This document shows, piece by piece, positions 42,034 to 51,543 of a DNA stretch of 64,000 bases (the first letter of the stretch is position 1; every line of letters begins with the position of its first letter). The notes beneath the pieces are model-generated. The model had not been told where the DNA came from. It was given only the letters and a program-made list of their open reading frames with translations, and did not search any database. Source of the stretch: Pseudomonadota bacterium (GTDB lineage Bacteria > Pseudomonadota > Alphaproteobacteria > Rhizobiales > Devosiaceae); the NCBI GenBank assembly GCA_023393475.1, contig JAEWLC010000025.1, positions 124,001 through 188,000 of the forward strand. The letters run 5' to 3'. Position numbers and translations under genes: made by a program.

Positions 42034-44325
42034 CTATCTCTTCTTCCCGGCGTGCTTACGATAGGCGCCCGCCTTGCCTCGGTGCGTAGATGGTCCTTTG
42101 CGGCCGCGCTTTCCAGATGACGGAACGCCGCGGCTGCCTTCGCTCAGGAGTTCGAAGCGCAACGCGCCGGCAATCGGCGCTGCCTCGAGCAGGCGGACCT
42201 GAACATCGTCGCCGATGCGGAAGGTCTCGCCGGTCCGGTCGCCGACCATCGCCTGCATCTCCTCGACATAACGATAGTAGTCCGCGCCGAGGGTCGATGC
42301 AGGGATGAAGCCGTCGGCGCCGGTATCCCTGAGTCGCACGAAGAGGCCGGAGCGAGTGACACCGGAGATGCGGCCCTCGAACTTCGCGTTGATATGCGCC
42401 GCAAGGAACTGTGCGAGCAGCCGGTCGATGGTCTCACGCTCGGCCAGCATGGCCCGGCGCTCGGTGGACGAGATGTGCTGCGCGATGCCGGGGAGCTTGG
42501 CGATCTCGCCGTCGGTGAGGCCGTCCTTGCCCAGATCGAGCGCGGTGATCAGCGCACGATGCACGATCAGGTCGGCATAGCGGCGGATCGGCGAGGTGAA
42601 GTGGGCATAGCGATCGAGGTTGAGGCCGAAATGGCCGTAGTTCTCGGCCGCGTACTCGGCCTGCGCCTGGGTGCGGAGGACGATCTCCGAGACCTGCTGG
42701 ATCTTGCCGTCGGCTCGCGCCTTGTCGAGGATGCGGTTGAAGTCCGAGGGACGGACCGCATCGGATTTCGGTGCCGGCAGGGCGAGCGAGGACAGGAAGT
42801 CGCGCAGGGCGACGAGCTTCTCCTGGCTCGGGACGTCGTGGACCCGGTAGAGCAGGGCGCTCCTGTGCTTTTCCAGCGTCTCGGCCGCGGCGACATTGGC
42901 CGCGATCATCATCTCTTCGATGAGACGGTGGGCATCGAGTCGTTCCGGCACCTTCACGTCAACGACCATGCCGGCCTTGTCGAGGACGATCTTGCGCTCG
43001 GGCAGGTCCAGATCGAGTGGCCCGCGGGCATCGCGCGCCTTTGCCATGACGCCGTAGGCGGCCCAGAGGGGGCGCAGGATGGTATCGAGGATCGGGCCGG
43101 TCTTGTCGTCCGGCTTCCCGTCGATCGCTGCCTGCGCCTGCTGGTAGTTGAGCTTGGCGGCGGAGCGGAACAGCACGCGATGGAAGCTGTGGCTGCGCTT
43201 CCGGCCGTTCTGGTCGAACACCATGCGGACGGCGAGCGAGGGGCGGTTCTCGCCTTCGCGGAGCGAGCAGAGGTCGTTCGAGATCCGCTCGGGCAGCATC
43301 GGCACGACGCGGTCAGGGAAGTAGACCGAGTTGCCGCGGATATAGGCCTCGCGGTCGAGCGGCGTGCCCGGGCGCACGTAGGCGGCGACGTCGGCGATCG
43401 CCACATGGACGATGTGACCGCCGGCGTTCTTCGGGTCGGTGTCCGGCTCGGCGTAGACGGCGTCGTCATGGTCCTTGGCATCGACGGGGTCGATGGTGAC
43501 CAGCGGGATATGCCGCCAGTCCTCGCGCCCCTTGAGCGACACTTCCTTGGCGTCCTCGGCGTCCTTCGTGACGGAGGCCGGGAAGCGGTAGGGGATATCG
43601 AGGTTGTGGATCGCGATCATCGAGATCGCGCCCTCGGTCTGCGGATTGCCGATGACGTTGGTGACCCGCGCCTTGGGGATCATCAGCCGGCCGGTGAACT
43701 TCACCTCGACCTCGACCAGGTCGCCGTTACGGGCGTCGCCCAGGTCGGCGCCGTCGATGCGCATTTCCTTCTGCTTGCGGTCGACCGGGACGAGCCGGGC
43801 ACCGTCCTCGTCGAGGCGCACGATCCCGATCTGGCCGCGGCGCGGCTTATCGAGGATCTTCATCGCCTTGGCGGTGTAGTTGGGCAGTTCGCCCTTGCCG
43901 GGATCGACACGCGCAAGGATGCGGTCGCCGGGCGCCGGGGCGACCCGGGCATCCCGGGGCTGGCGGATCATTACGCGGGGGCGCGCACCTTCGTCGTCGT
44001 TCCACTGGGCCGGGAAGGCGTGGAGATTGTCGGGATCGGCGTCGGCAGGAATATCGAGGACGGTCACGGCGGGCAGGGCGGCCGTCGGCCGGATCTGCTT
44101 GCGACTACGGGCGATGAAGCCCTCGCCTTCCATCTCCTTGAGCATCACCTTGAAGGGTGTGCGCATGTCACCGTGGATGCCGAAATGCCGCGCGAGGTCG
44201 CGCTTGCCATCGAGGCTCGGGTTCTCGGCCATCGCCTGCAGGATGGCCTCACGGGAGGGGAGTGTGCCCACGAGAAACTCCCGCGGGGCTTTGGTCTTGG
44301 TCTGTGGTTTTGGCGCTTTGGCCAT
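42034..44325 (-). CDS. rnr: Ribonuclease R
   Basis: A 763-residue 3'-5' exoribonuclease of the RNB family that degrades structured RNA and helps trans-translation turnover. The N-terminal head is Lys-rich and then has a winged helix (LVGTLPSREAILQAMAENP). Cold-shock domains follow at about 80-230. The RNB catalytic segment DPVDAKDHDDAVYAEPD (near 276-292) has the four Asp residues. The S1 domain is near 640-725 (FEGRISGVTRSGLFVRL). The C-terminal tail is Lys/Arg/Gly-rich. It lies 12 bases after topA and two before DUF983, an operon with both. Confidence 0.97.
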   Translation of the reverse strand: MAKAPKPQTKTKAPREFLVGTLPSREAILQAMAENPSLDGKRDLARHFGIHGDMRTPFKVMLKEMEGEGFIARSRKQIRPTAALPAVTVLDIPADADPDNLHAFPAQWNDDEGARPRVMIRQPRDARVAPAPGDRILARVDPGKGELPNYTAKAMKILDKPRRGQIGIVRLDEDGARLVPVDRKQKEMRIDGADLGDARNGDLVEVEVKFTGRLMIPKARVTNVIGNPQTEGAISMIAIHNLDIPYRFPASVTKDAEDAKEVSLKGREDWRHIPLVTIDPVDAKDHDDAVYAEPDTDPKNAGGHIVHVAIADVAAYVRPGTPLDREAYIRGNSVYFPDRVVPMLPERISNDLCSLREGENRPSLAVRMVFDQNGRKRSHSFHRVLFRSAAKLNYQQAQAAIDGKPDDKTGPILDTILRPLWAAYGVMAKARDARGPLDLDLPERKIVLDKAGMVVDVKVPERLDAHRLIEEMMIAANVAAAETLEKHRSALLYRVHDVPSQEKLVALRDFLSSLALPAPKSDAVRPSDFNRILDKARADGKIQQVSEIVLRTQAQAEYAAENYGHFGLNLDRYAHFTSPIRRYADLIVHRALITALDLGKDGLTDGEIAKLPGIAQHISSTERRAMLAERETIDRLLAQFLAAHINAKFEGRISGVTRSGLFVRLRDTGADGFIPASTLGADYYRYVEEMQAMVGDRTGETFRIGDDVQVRLLEAAPIAGALRFELLSEGSRGVPSSGKRGRKGPSTHRGKAGAYRKHAGKKR

Positions 44326-44337
44326 TGTGTCTTTCTT

Positions 44338-46959
44338 TTAGGCGGAGTTCTCCGCCTTCGATTTCGAAGCAGCCTTGGGCTTTTTCGCCTTGGCTGCCGG
44401 TTTCTTTGCCGTCGCCTTCTTCGCCGGAGCCTTCTTAGCACCCGCGGTACGCGACGAGGATTTCTTGCCTGCCGAAGGGCCTCCCTTGGCGGCGATGAGT
44501 TCGAGGGCCTTCTCGACGGTCACGTCTTCCGGCTTCAACTCCTTGGGCAGCGTGGCGTTCACCTTGCCCTGATTCACATACGGGCCATAGCGGCCGGCGC
44601 GAACCGTGATCGGGCCATCGGCGTGCTCGAAGGTTTGGATGGCGACCGGTGCGGCACGGCTGCCGCGTCCGCCACCTGCCGCCTTCTGCGCGATTAGGTC
44701 CACTGCCCGGTTGATGCCGACCGTGAAGACTTCCTCGACATCGGGAAGGTTGGCATAGGTGCCATCATGAAGGACGAACGGCCCGTAGCGCCCGATGCCG
44801 GCGCTGATCGGCTTGCCCGTTTCCGGGTGGTTGCCGACTTCGCGGGGGAGCGAGAGCAGTTGCAGCGCCCTTTCGAGCGTCAGGCTGTCCTGTGACCAGC
44901 CCTTCGGGAGCGAGGAGCGTTTCGGCTCCGCGCCGTCACCCAACTGCACATATGGGCCGAACCGGCCGGACTTCAAGGCGACCTCGAGCCCGCTCTCGGG
45001 ATCGGTGCCGAGAATGCCGTCACCGGCCCCCGCTTCGCTCGCTCCGCCGGTCGCGGCATCGCTGAGCTGCATGGTGTAGCGGCACTCGGGGTAGTTGGAG
45101 CAGCCGATGAAGGCGCCGAACTTGCCGAGCTTGAGCGACAGCTGGCCCTCGCCGCAATTGGGACAACGGCGTGGATCGGACCCGTCGGCCTTGGCCGGGA
45201 AGATATGGTCGGCCAGCATCTCGTTGAGGGCATCCAGCACCTCGGAGACGCGAAGGTCCTTGATGCTCTCGACATGGGTCTGGAATTCCTTCCAGAAGTC
45301 GCGCAGCACGTCCTTGTAGGCGAGCTTGCCGTCCGAGATCAGGTCCAGTTGCTCCTCGAGGCTGGCGGTGAAGCCGTACTCGACATAGCGGTTGAAGAAG
45401 CTCTCGAGGAATGCCGTGACGATGCGGCCGCGATCCTCGGGAATCAGGGTGCGCTTTTCGAGCCGGACGTAGTTGCGGTCCTGCAGCACCGACATGGTGG
45501 CGGCATAGGTCGATGGGCGGCCGATGCCGAGCTCTTCCATCTTCTTGATGAGGCTCGCTTCGCTGTAACGCGGCGGCGGCTGGGTGAAATGCTGCTCGAT
45601 CAGCGCTTCCTCGAGCTTCGGGCGGTCGCCGACGTTGAGCGGCGGAAGCTCGCGGCTGTCCTCGTCGTCCTCTGTCTCCTCGGTACGGTCTTCCTTGGCC
45701 TGCACGCCATAGAGCGCGAGGAAGCCTGGGAAGGTGACGACGGAGCCGACGGCGCGCAGCGCGATGTCGCGGGTGGTGGCGAAGACGGAGATGTCGGCGG
45801 TGGTGCGCTCGATCTCGGCCGAGCGCATCTGGCTCGCGAGGGTGCGCTTCCAGATCAGCTCGTAGAGGCGGTGCCGGTCCGGATCGCCGCGCAGCTCGTC
45901 CGGATGCTTGAACATGTCGGTGGGGCGGATGGCCTCGTGGGCCTCCTGCGCATTCTTCGCCTTGGTCTGGTAGATGCGGGCCTTCTCGGGAATGTAGTCC
46001 GAGCCGAACTCCTTGACGATGGCGCGGCGAGCCTGGTCGATCGCCTCGGGCGCCATCTGCACGCCGTCGGTTCGCATATAGGTGATGATGCCATCCTCAT
46101 AGAGCCGCTGGGCGATCTGCATCGTGCGGCTGGGCGAGAAGCCCAGACGCGACGAGGCATCCTGCTGCAGGCTCGAGGTGGTGAAGGGCGCGTAGGGATT
46201 GCGCTTGGTGGGCTTACGGTCGACGGAGCTGACCGAGAACGTGCCCGCGGCGATTGCCGCGCGCAGCGCTTCGGCGTCAGCGGCAGTGCCCACGTCGAGC
46301 TTGTCGGTCTTCTTGCCATCGACCGAGTAGAGGCGCGCCTCGAAGGACTTGCCCTTCTCGCTGAGGCGAGCGCCGATCGACCAGTATTCCTGCGCCTTGA
46401 ACTTCTCGATCTCGCGCTCACGGTCGGAAATGATGCGGAGCGCCACGGATTGCACGCGTCCGGCGGAACGCGAACCGGGCAGCTTGCGCCAGAGGACCGG
46501 GGAGAGGGTGAAGCCGACCAGGTAATCGAGCGCGCGGCGGGCGAGATAGGCATCGACCAGCGGCTCGTCGATGGCGCGCGGATGCTGCATCGCCTCGGTG
46601 ATCGCGGCCTTGGTGATGGCGTTGAAGACGACGCGGCTGACCGGCTTGTCCTTGAGCAGCTTCTTCTGCCTCAGCACATCGAGCACGTGCCAGCTGATGG
46701 CCTCGCCTTCGCGATCAGGGTCGGTCGCGAGGATCAGTTCGTCGGCATTCTTGAGCGCGTTGCCGATATCGGAAAGCCGCTTCTTGGAGGCCGTATCGAC
46801 CTCCCAGGTCATGGCGAAGTCCTCGTCGGGCAGCACCGAGCCGTCCTTGGCCGGCAGGTCGCGCACATGGCCGAAGCTCGCCAGGACCTCATAGTCCTTG
46901 CCGAGATAGTTGTTGATTGTCTTGGCCTTAGCCGGACTTTCAACGATGACGAGCTTCAT
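44338..46959 (-). CDS. topA: DNA topoisomerase I TopA
   Basis: An 873-residue type IA topoisomerase relaxing negative supercoils. The N-terminal Toprim domain starts MKLVIVESPAKAKTINNYLG, with Asp-x-Asp in ATDPDREGEAISW. The catalytic Tyr is in IITYMRTDGVQMAP near residue 297. The first C-terminal zinc finger reads CPNCGEGQLSLKLGKFGAF and GCSNYPECRY, followed by several topoisomerase C-terminal repeats (for example GRFGPYVQLGD, GRYGPYVNQGK). The tail after about 835 is a low-complexity Lys/Ala/Pro run. It precedes rnr on the same strand and is separated from dprA by a plus-strand gene, see findings. Confidence 0.97.
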   Translation of the reverse strand: MKLVIVESPAKAKTINNYLGKDYEVLASFGHVRDLPAKDGSVLPDEDFAMTWEVDTASKKRLSDIGNALKNADELILATDPDREGEAISWHVLDVLRQKKLLKDKPVSRVVFNAITKAAITEAMQHPRAIDEPLVDAYLARRALDYLVGFTLSPVLWRKLPGSRSAGRVQSVALRIISDREREIEKFKAQEYWSIGARLSEKGKSFEARLYSVDGKKTDKLDVGTAADAEALRAAIAAGTFSVSSVDRKPTKRNPYAPFTTSSLQQDASSRLGFSPSRTMQIAQRLYEDGIITYMRTDGVQMAPEAIDQARRAIVKEFGSDYIPEKARIYQTKAKNAQEAHEAIRPTDMFKHPDELRGDPDRHRLYELIWKRTLASQMRSAEIERTTADISVFATTRDIALRAVGSVVTFPGFLALYGVQAKEDRTEETEDDEDSRELPPLNVGDRPKLEEALIEQHFTQPPPRYSEASLIKKMEELGIGRPSTYAATMSVLQDRNYVRLEKRTLIPEDRGRIVTAFLESFFNRYVEYGFTASLEEQLDLISDGKLAYKDVLRDFWKEFQTHVESIKDLRVSEVLDALNEMLADHIFPAKADGSDPRRCPNCGEGQLSLKLGKFGAFIGCSNYPECRYTMQLSDAATGGASEAGAGDGILGTDPESGLEVALKSGRFGPYVQLGDGAEPKRSSLPKGWSQDSLTLERALQLLSLPREVGNHPETGKPISAGIGRYGPFVLHDGTYANLPDVEEVFTVGINRAVDLIAQKAAGGGRGSRAAPVAIQTFEHADGPITVRAGRYGPYVNQGKVNATLPKELKPEDVTVEKALELIAAKGGPSAGKKSSSRTAGAKKAPAKKATAKKPAAKAKKPKAASKSKAENSA

Positions 46960-47133
46960 CGGACGACGCTTTCGGGAGTGGCTTTCAAACGCGGCGCAAC
47001 ATGGTGAACCGCTTGGGGGCTGTCAACCATGCCGGGGCCGCCCCCCGGCATTCCCCTTCGGGGAAGATTCTGGGGACTGGCATCGGCGTTAACCGGGGGG
47101 TGCTAAGGCTGCACCACCGTTCGGGGGCAGGCT

Positions 47134-48477
47134 ATGCGCACGGTCAAGGCGCTCATCATCTTCTTCATCGCTCTGGTGGCCTTCATCCGCTATGCGCCGG
47201 AGGATGGCCGCAACCCGCAGCACATCACCCGCACGGCGCTGGCCATATCGATCACCGACGGACGGCTCGATATCGACCGCTTCGCGCGCCTCACCGTCGA
47301 CAAGGCGGAACACGCCGGCCACTTCTACGCCGACAAGCCGCCGGGGCTGTCGCTGCTTGCCGTGCCGGCGGTAGCGGTGTCGCGCCAGGTGATGGCGGCC
47401 GGCGGCAACGACAACCCGGACGATATCGTGGTGTTCGTTCGCTACGTCACGGTTGCGACCGCCAGCACGGTGAGCCTGCTCGCGGCGCTGGCGGCGGCGG
47501 TGCTCTATCTCTTTACCGGCCGGCTCGGGGTGAGCGACGCGGCCGCGCTGTTTGGCTCGGCCGCCCTGGCATTGGGAACGCCGTTCTTCGGCTGGTCGGC
47601 GACCTTCTTCGCCCACGCAGCTACCGGCAGCATGCTGCTGTTCGCGGTGGCGATCATCGGTTGGGTCGACCGCCCTTCGGCGTGGCGGCTTGCCGGAGCC
47701 GGGTTGGTGCTCGGCTACCTGATGGCGATCGACCTGACCGCTGCACCAGCAGCATTGTTGATCGTGATCTGGGCGATCGTGCGGACGCCGGACCGGTGGC
47801 ATGCGGCGGGTGGCCTTCTCGCCGGTGGCGCCATCGGGATCTCGCCCTTGCTCATCTACAACGCGCTTGCATTCGGCTCTCCATTCCGTCTGGGCTACTC
47901 CCAGGTTGTCGGCTTCGAGGGGATGAAGTCGGGTCTGTTTGGCGTGTCGCTGCCAGACCCGATCGTGCTGGGCGAACTGCTGTTCGGCCATTTCCGCGGC
48001 TTGCTGCCGATGGCACCGGTGTTGCTGCTCGTGCCGTTCGGACTGGCGGCGATGTGGCGAGTGGGGTTGCGTGGGCTCACCGTAGTCGTGGCCGGCACAG
48101 TCGTCAGTTACCTGCTGATCAACGCCGGTTATCACTATTGGGACGGCGGCTCGTCTACCGGGCCTCGCCACCTGGTGGCGATGCTGCCCCTCGCTGCGAT
48201 CGCGCTCGCATTCGCCTGGCCCGCCGGGGCGCTGCAGCGCGCCATCGTGTTGGGGCTGCTCAGCGTGAGCCTCGTGCTGTCGCTGGTGGCGGCGAGCACG
48301 GAGATGTTCGCCAATGCCGACTTCCCAAACCCGCTTGCGGATGTGTTGCTTCCGGAACTGCTGACGCCCGCCGGCCTCGCCAATGCCGCACCGGTGCTGC
48401 TGCATTGGGCGGCGTTCGCGGCGCTGCTGCTGCTCAGGGAACGATCAGGGCCGGAGGGCCACCAGTTGGCCGCTTGA
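47134..48477 (+). CDS. Multi-pass membrane protein, possible GT-C-fold glycosyltransferase-like
   Basis: A 447-residue polytopic protein with about 11-12 helices. The first ~80 residues include a short membrane segment (ALIIFFIALVAFIRY) and then a soluble loop with HFYADKPPGLSLLAVP. Such an early Asp-Lys/Pro-Pro-Gly-loop and the Leu/Ala-rich helix pattern recall GT-C mannosyl/arabinosyl-type enzymes, and NAGYHYWDGGSSTGPRHLV late in the chain resembles a conserved loop in that superfamily, but I am not certain. It is opposite in strand to topA and dprA and fits exactly between them; the stop base 48477 abuts the dprA stop. The ribosome site GGGGGCAGG is close to the ATG. Confidence 0.65.
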   Translation: MRTVKALIIFFIALVAFIRYAPEDGRNPQHITRTALAISITDGRLDIDRFARLTVDKAEHAGHFYADKPPGLSLLAVPAVAVSRQVMAAGGNDNPDDIVVFVRYVTVATASTVSLLAALAAAVLYLFTGRLGVSDAAALFGSAALALGTPFFGWSATFFAHAATGSMLLFAVAIIGWVDRPSAWRLAGAGLVLGYLMAIDLTAAPAALLIVIWAIVRTPDRWHAAGGLLAGGAIGISPLLIYNALAFGSPFRLGYSQVVGFEGMKSGLFGVSLPDPIVLGELLFGHFRGLLPMAPVLLLVPFGLAAMWRVGLRGLTVVVAGTVVSYLLINAGYHYWDGGSSTGPRHLVAMLPLAAIALAFAWPAGALQRAIVLGLLSVSLVLSLVAASTEMFANADFPNPLADVLLPELLTPAGLANAAPVLLHWAAFAALLLLRERSGPEGHQLAA

Positions 48478-49563
48478 TCACTCGATGCGGCCATCGAGGT
48501 CGAGCTCCAGTAGCAGGGTCTGCACCCGGCCGATGCCGATGCCGGTGGTCTTGATCACGTCGTCGACGGGCACCGGCGTGATGCTCAGCGCTTCGATGAG
48601 GCGAGAGCGCTCGTCGGTGGAGGGCGGCGCGGCGTCGAACACATCCACGTCCGGGAGCCAGTCCGGCTCGAGCAGGCTGGTCCGCGACGGGTCGGCCTCG
48701 CGTAGCGTCCCGATGACATCCGCGGCGCCGGTGATGAGCTTTGCCCCTTCCTGTATCAGCGCGTTGCCGCCCTCGGCCCGCGGGTCGAGCGGTGAGCCGG
48801 GGACGGCGAAGACTTCGCGATTCTGCTCGAGCGCGAGGCGCGCCGTGATGAGCGAGCCGGACCGCTTGGCCGCCTCGACCACGACGGTGCCGAGCGACAG
48901 ACCTGAAACCAGCCGGTTACGCCTCGGGAAGTCGCGGGCCCGTGGTTCCCAGCCGACGGGCATTTCGGTCAGCAGCATGCCACCCTGCGCGACGATCTCC
49001 ATCGCCAGCGGGATGTTCTCGCTCGGGTAGATGTGGTCGAGGCCGCCGGCGAGCACGGCGATGGTGCCGGTACCGAGCGCGGCGGCATGGGCGGCCGCAT
49101 CGATGCCCCGGGCAAGGCCCGAGACGACGGTGTAGCGCGCGTCGCCCAGGTCCGCGGCCAGCATGCGGGCGAACTTCTGCCCGGCCGTCGAGGCGTTCCG
49201 GGCGCCGACGATGGCGACGGTCCGGCGCAGGTCGAGCCTGTTGCCGCCGGCGATGGTGACAAGCGGCGGGGCGCCGGAGATGTAGCGCAGGAGCGGCGGA
49301 TAGTCCGGTTCGCCCGAACCGACCAGCCGGCCGCCGAGCTTCGCCGTTCTCGCGATTTCATCTTCGGCTTCGCTGGCGGAGGGGATGCGCGCGGTGTTGC
49401 CGACGCGGCGGAGAAGGCCGGGCAGGGCCTCGAGCGCAGCCTCGGCCGAGCCTTCGCGATTGAGCATCTGGCGGAAGGTCTGCGGGCCGACATTGTCGGT
49501 CCGGATGAGCCGGAGCCACGCGGTGCGTTGCGACGGCGTCAGTACGATGCCGTCGCGCGCCAT
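48478..49563 (-). CDS. dprA: DNA-processing protein DprA (Smf)
   Basis: A 361-residue protein that loads RecA on incoming single-stranded DNA during natural transformation. The Rossmann fold signature is IVGARNASTAGQKFARMLAADL (near residues 117-138), followed by YTVVSGLARGIDAAAHAAAL and the conserved GTIAVLAGGLDHIYPSENIPLA. An N-terminal SAM-like helix-hairpin region comes before (residues 1-70), and a winged-helix DML1-type domain ends the chain. ATG at 49563 (MARDGIV) gives normal length; the longer reading runs into plsY. It is last in the pyrB-pyrX-plsY-dprA operon; dprA is also present in many non-competent species. Confidence 0.95.
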   Translation of the reverse strand: MARDGIVLTPSQRTAWLRLIRTDNVGPQTFRQMLNREGSAEAALEALPGLLRRVGNTARIPSASEAEDEIARTAKLGGRLVGSGEPDYPPLLRYISGAPPLVTIAGGNRLDLRRTVAIVGARNASTAGQKFARMLAADLGDARYTVVSGLARGIDAAAHAAALGTGTIAVLAGGLDHIYPSENIPLAMEIVAQGGMLLTEMPVGWEPRARDFPRRNRLVSGLSLGTVVVEAAKRSGSLITARLALEQNREVFAVPGSPLDPRAEGGNALIQEGAKLITGAADVIGTLREADPSRTSLLEPDWLPDVDVFDAAPPSTDERSRLIEALSITPVPVDDVIKTTGIGIGRVQTLLLELDLDGRIE

Positions 49564-49567
49564 GAGT

Positions 49568-50200
49568 TCAGCTGGCCTTCTTTTCTGAGCCGATCTTGGG
49601 TTCGGTGCCGTTCCACAGGCGGCGGATGTTCTGCCAGTGCTTGAAATAGAGCACGAAGCTGAGGAGGGCGCAGGCGGCAGCGAAGGTGAAGCCCTGCGTG
49701 TCGGTGGGCGACAGCGTGTAGGCAAAGATCGGCGCGGTCGCAGCGGCGGTGAGGGCGGCGAGCGAGGAGAAGCGGCGGGCAACCGCGATCAGCAGCCAGA
49801 CGGCGCAGAAGATCAGTCCGACGATCCAGTTCCAGGCAAGCAGCACACCGATATACGTGGCGACGCCCTTGCCGCCCTTGAAGCCGAGCCAGACCGGGAA
49901 GACATGGCCGAAGAAGGCGGCAATGCCCGCGCCATAGACGATGTAGTCGGCAGCCATCGGCGAGTCCGCGCCGGGCGCGAAGAAATAGCGGGCGATCAGC
50001 ACGGCTGCGGCACCCTTGCCGGCATCGAGGAGGAGGGTGCCCGCGGCGAGCCAGCGATTGCCTGTGCGCAGCACGTTGGTGGCGCCGATATTGCCCGACC
50101 CGATGGAGCGGATGTCGATGCCGTTGGCGCGCGTCAGCAGTAGGCCGAAGGGAATCGAGCCCAGCAGGTAGCCGATGACGACCGGGATCAAGAAGTTCAC
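49568..50200 (-). CDS. plsY: Glycerol-3-phosphate 1-O-acyltransferase PlsY
   Basis: A 210-residue inner-membrane enzyme transferring an acyl group from acyl-phosphate to glycerol-3-phosphate, the first step of phospholipid synthesis. The family motifs are in place: GYLLGSIPFGLLLTR (about 10-24), IGSGNIGATNVLR near 34-46, HVFPVWLGFKGGKGVAT around 98-115, and the C-terminal helix. About six membrane helices are visible. GTG at 50200 overlaps the pyrX stop (GTGA). The needed acyl-phosphate supplier PlsX is not in the window. It sits between pyrX and dprA as in related genomes. Confidence 0.95.
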   Translation of the reverse strand: MNFLIPVVIGYLLGSIPFGLLLTRANGIDIRSIGSGNIGATNVLRTGNRWLAAGTLLLDAGKGAAAVLIARYFFAPGADSPMAADYIVYGAGIAAFFGHVFPVWLGFKGGKGVATYIGVLLAWNWIVGLIFCAVWLLIAVARRFSSLAALTAAATAPIFAYTLSPTDTQGFTFAAACALLSFVLYFKHWQNIRRLWNGTEPKIGSEKKAS

Positions 50201-51543
50201 GCGGTTGCGCCCTCCCGGGTCGCAGCATGGCTGAAGACCGGCTTGCCCGCAACGAAGGTGTGCATGACCGCCCCCTGCATTCGGGCGCCCTCGAAGGCCG
50301 TGTTGCGGGAGCGGGAACGCAGGTCGCGATCCTTCACTACCCACGGGAAATCCGGATCGAGGATGATGAAGTCGGCCGGAGCCCCGACGGCGAGGCGGCC
50401 GGACTTGAGGCCAAGGATTTCGGCCGGCCGGCTGGTCATGGCACGCAGAATGGTCAGCAACGGCACGTCGCCCGAATGGACAAGCCGCAGCGCCGCGGCC
50501 AGCAGGGTTTCGAGGCCCACAGCGCCGTCCGAGGCCTCGGCGAACGGCTGGCGCTTCACTTCGCTGTCCTGCGGATCGTGGGCCGAATGGATGGTGTCGA
50601 TGGCGCCCGACTTCAGCCCCTCGATCACGGCCTGCCGGTCGTCTTCGGAGCGGAGCGGCGGCGCAAGCTTGAAGAACGTGCGATAGGGCGCGACGTCGTT
50701 CTCGTTGAGCGCGAGATTGTTGATCGAGATGCCGGCGGAGACGAGCGGCACCGTCGGGCTGCCACTCAACTTGTCGCGCAGAGACCAGTTCTTGGCATCT
50801 TTGATCAACTTTACAGACGCTCCGGTCGAAATCTGGGCGGCATGGTAGCGGACACCGGTAAGCGCAGCGAGCTGCAGGTCACGTGCTAGAGGGATGGTCT
50901 CGGCCTCGATCGGGATGCCCTTGAGGCCCGAGACCGTGGCGAGCGTACCGGCATTCATCACGCCGTCGCCGACCAGCGTGTAGTCGGCGACGTGGTGGAT
51001 CACCGGCATGTCGAAATTCGCGGCGTAGGTGAAGGCGGCACGCAGCAGGCCGGCCGACTGAACCGAGTTCCGGCCATCGGTAAGTGCGACGGCACCCGCC
51101 TCCCGCAGCAGGCCGTACTCGGTGATCTCCTCGCCCCTGAGGCCGCGGGTCAGCGCGGCGGTGGGGAGGATGTTGACCGAGGCGGTGGCCCCGGCCCGGC
51201 GCAGCAGGAAGTCGACCAGCGCCCCATCGTCGATGACCGGCGTCGTATCGGGCATCAGGACGAAGCTCGTGACGCCGCCGGCAGCGGCGGAGTTGGCGGC
51301 GCTCTGCAGCGTCTCACGGTACTCGTGGCCGGGCTCGCCGGTGAAGACGCGCATGTCGATGAGACCCGGCGCGACGACCAGACCCCTGGCGTCGTAGACT
51401 TCCGCGCCATCGGGGACGCCCTGCGGCGCGCCGTTGGTCAGGCCGGCGATCCTGCCGTCCTCGACGAGGATGGCGCCGGCGGAGTCGCGGTCGGTCGCCG
51501 GGTCTACGATGCGGGCATTGGAGATGACGACGGGCTTGCTCAT
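50197..51543 (-). CDS. pyrX: Dihydroorotase-like non-catalytic subunit (PyrX/PyrC')
   Basis: A 448-residue amidohydrolase-fold protein next to pyrB. True dihydroorotases have Asp-x-His-x-His at the first zinc site, whereas here the segment is [11 protein letters not shown] with Arg65 and Phe67. The late catalytic Asp of ATDHAPH is replaced, the segment being HSAHDPQ (Ala321, about residues 319-325). The protein therefore should not hydrolyse dihydroorotate. Family knowledge: such PyrX/PyrC' proteins act as structural partners of aspartate transcarbamoylase in Pseudomonas-type dodecamers. It overlaps pyrB by four bases, consistent with a stoichiometric complex. A separate active pyrC is expected elsewhere. 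Confidence 0.9.
   Translation of the reverse strand: MSKPVVISNARIVDPATDRDSAGAILVEDGRIAGLTNGAPQGVPDGAEVYDARGLVVAPGLIDMRVFTGEPGHEYRETLQSAANSAAAGGVTSFVLMPDTTPVIDDGALVDFLLRRAGATASVNILPTAALTRGLRGEEITEYGLLREAGAVALTDGRNSVQSAGLLRAAFTYAANFDMPVIHHVADYTLVGDGVMNAGTLATVSGLKGIPIEAETIPLARDLQLAALTGVRYHAAQISTGASVKLIKDAKNWSLRDKLSGSPTVPLVSAGISINNLALNENDVAPYRTFFKLAPPLRSEDDRQAVIEGLKSGAIDTIHSAHDPQDSEVKRQPFAEASDGAVGLETLLAAALRLVHSGDVPLLTILRAMTSRPAEILGLKSGRLAVGAPADFIILDPDFPWVVKDRDLRSRSRNTAFEGARMQGAVMHTFVAGKPVFSHAATREGATA

Noticed and set aside
42394..44697. A 767-residue open frame antisense to rnr
   Set aside because: Shadow of the ribonuclease R gene, with no signature and biased composition.
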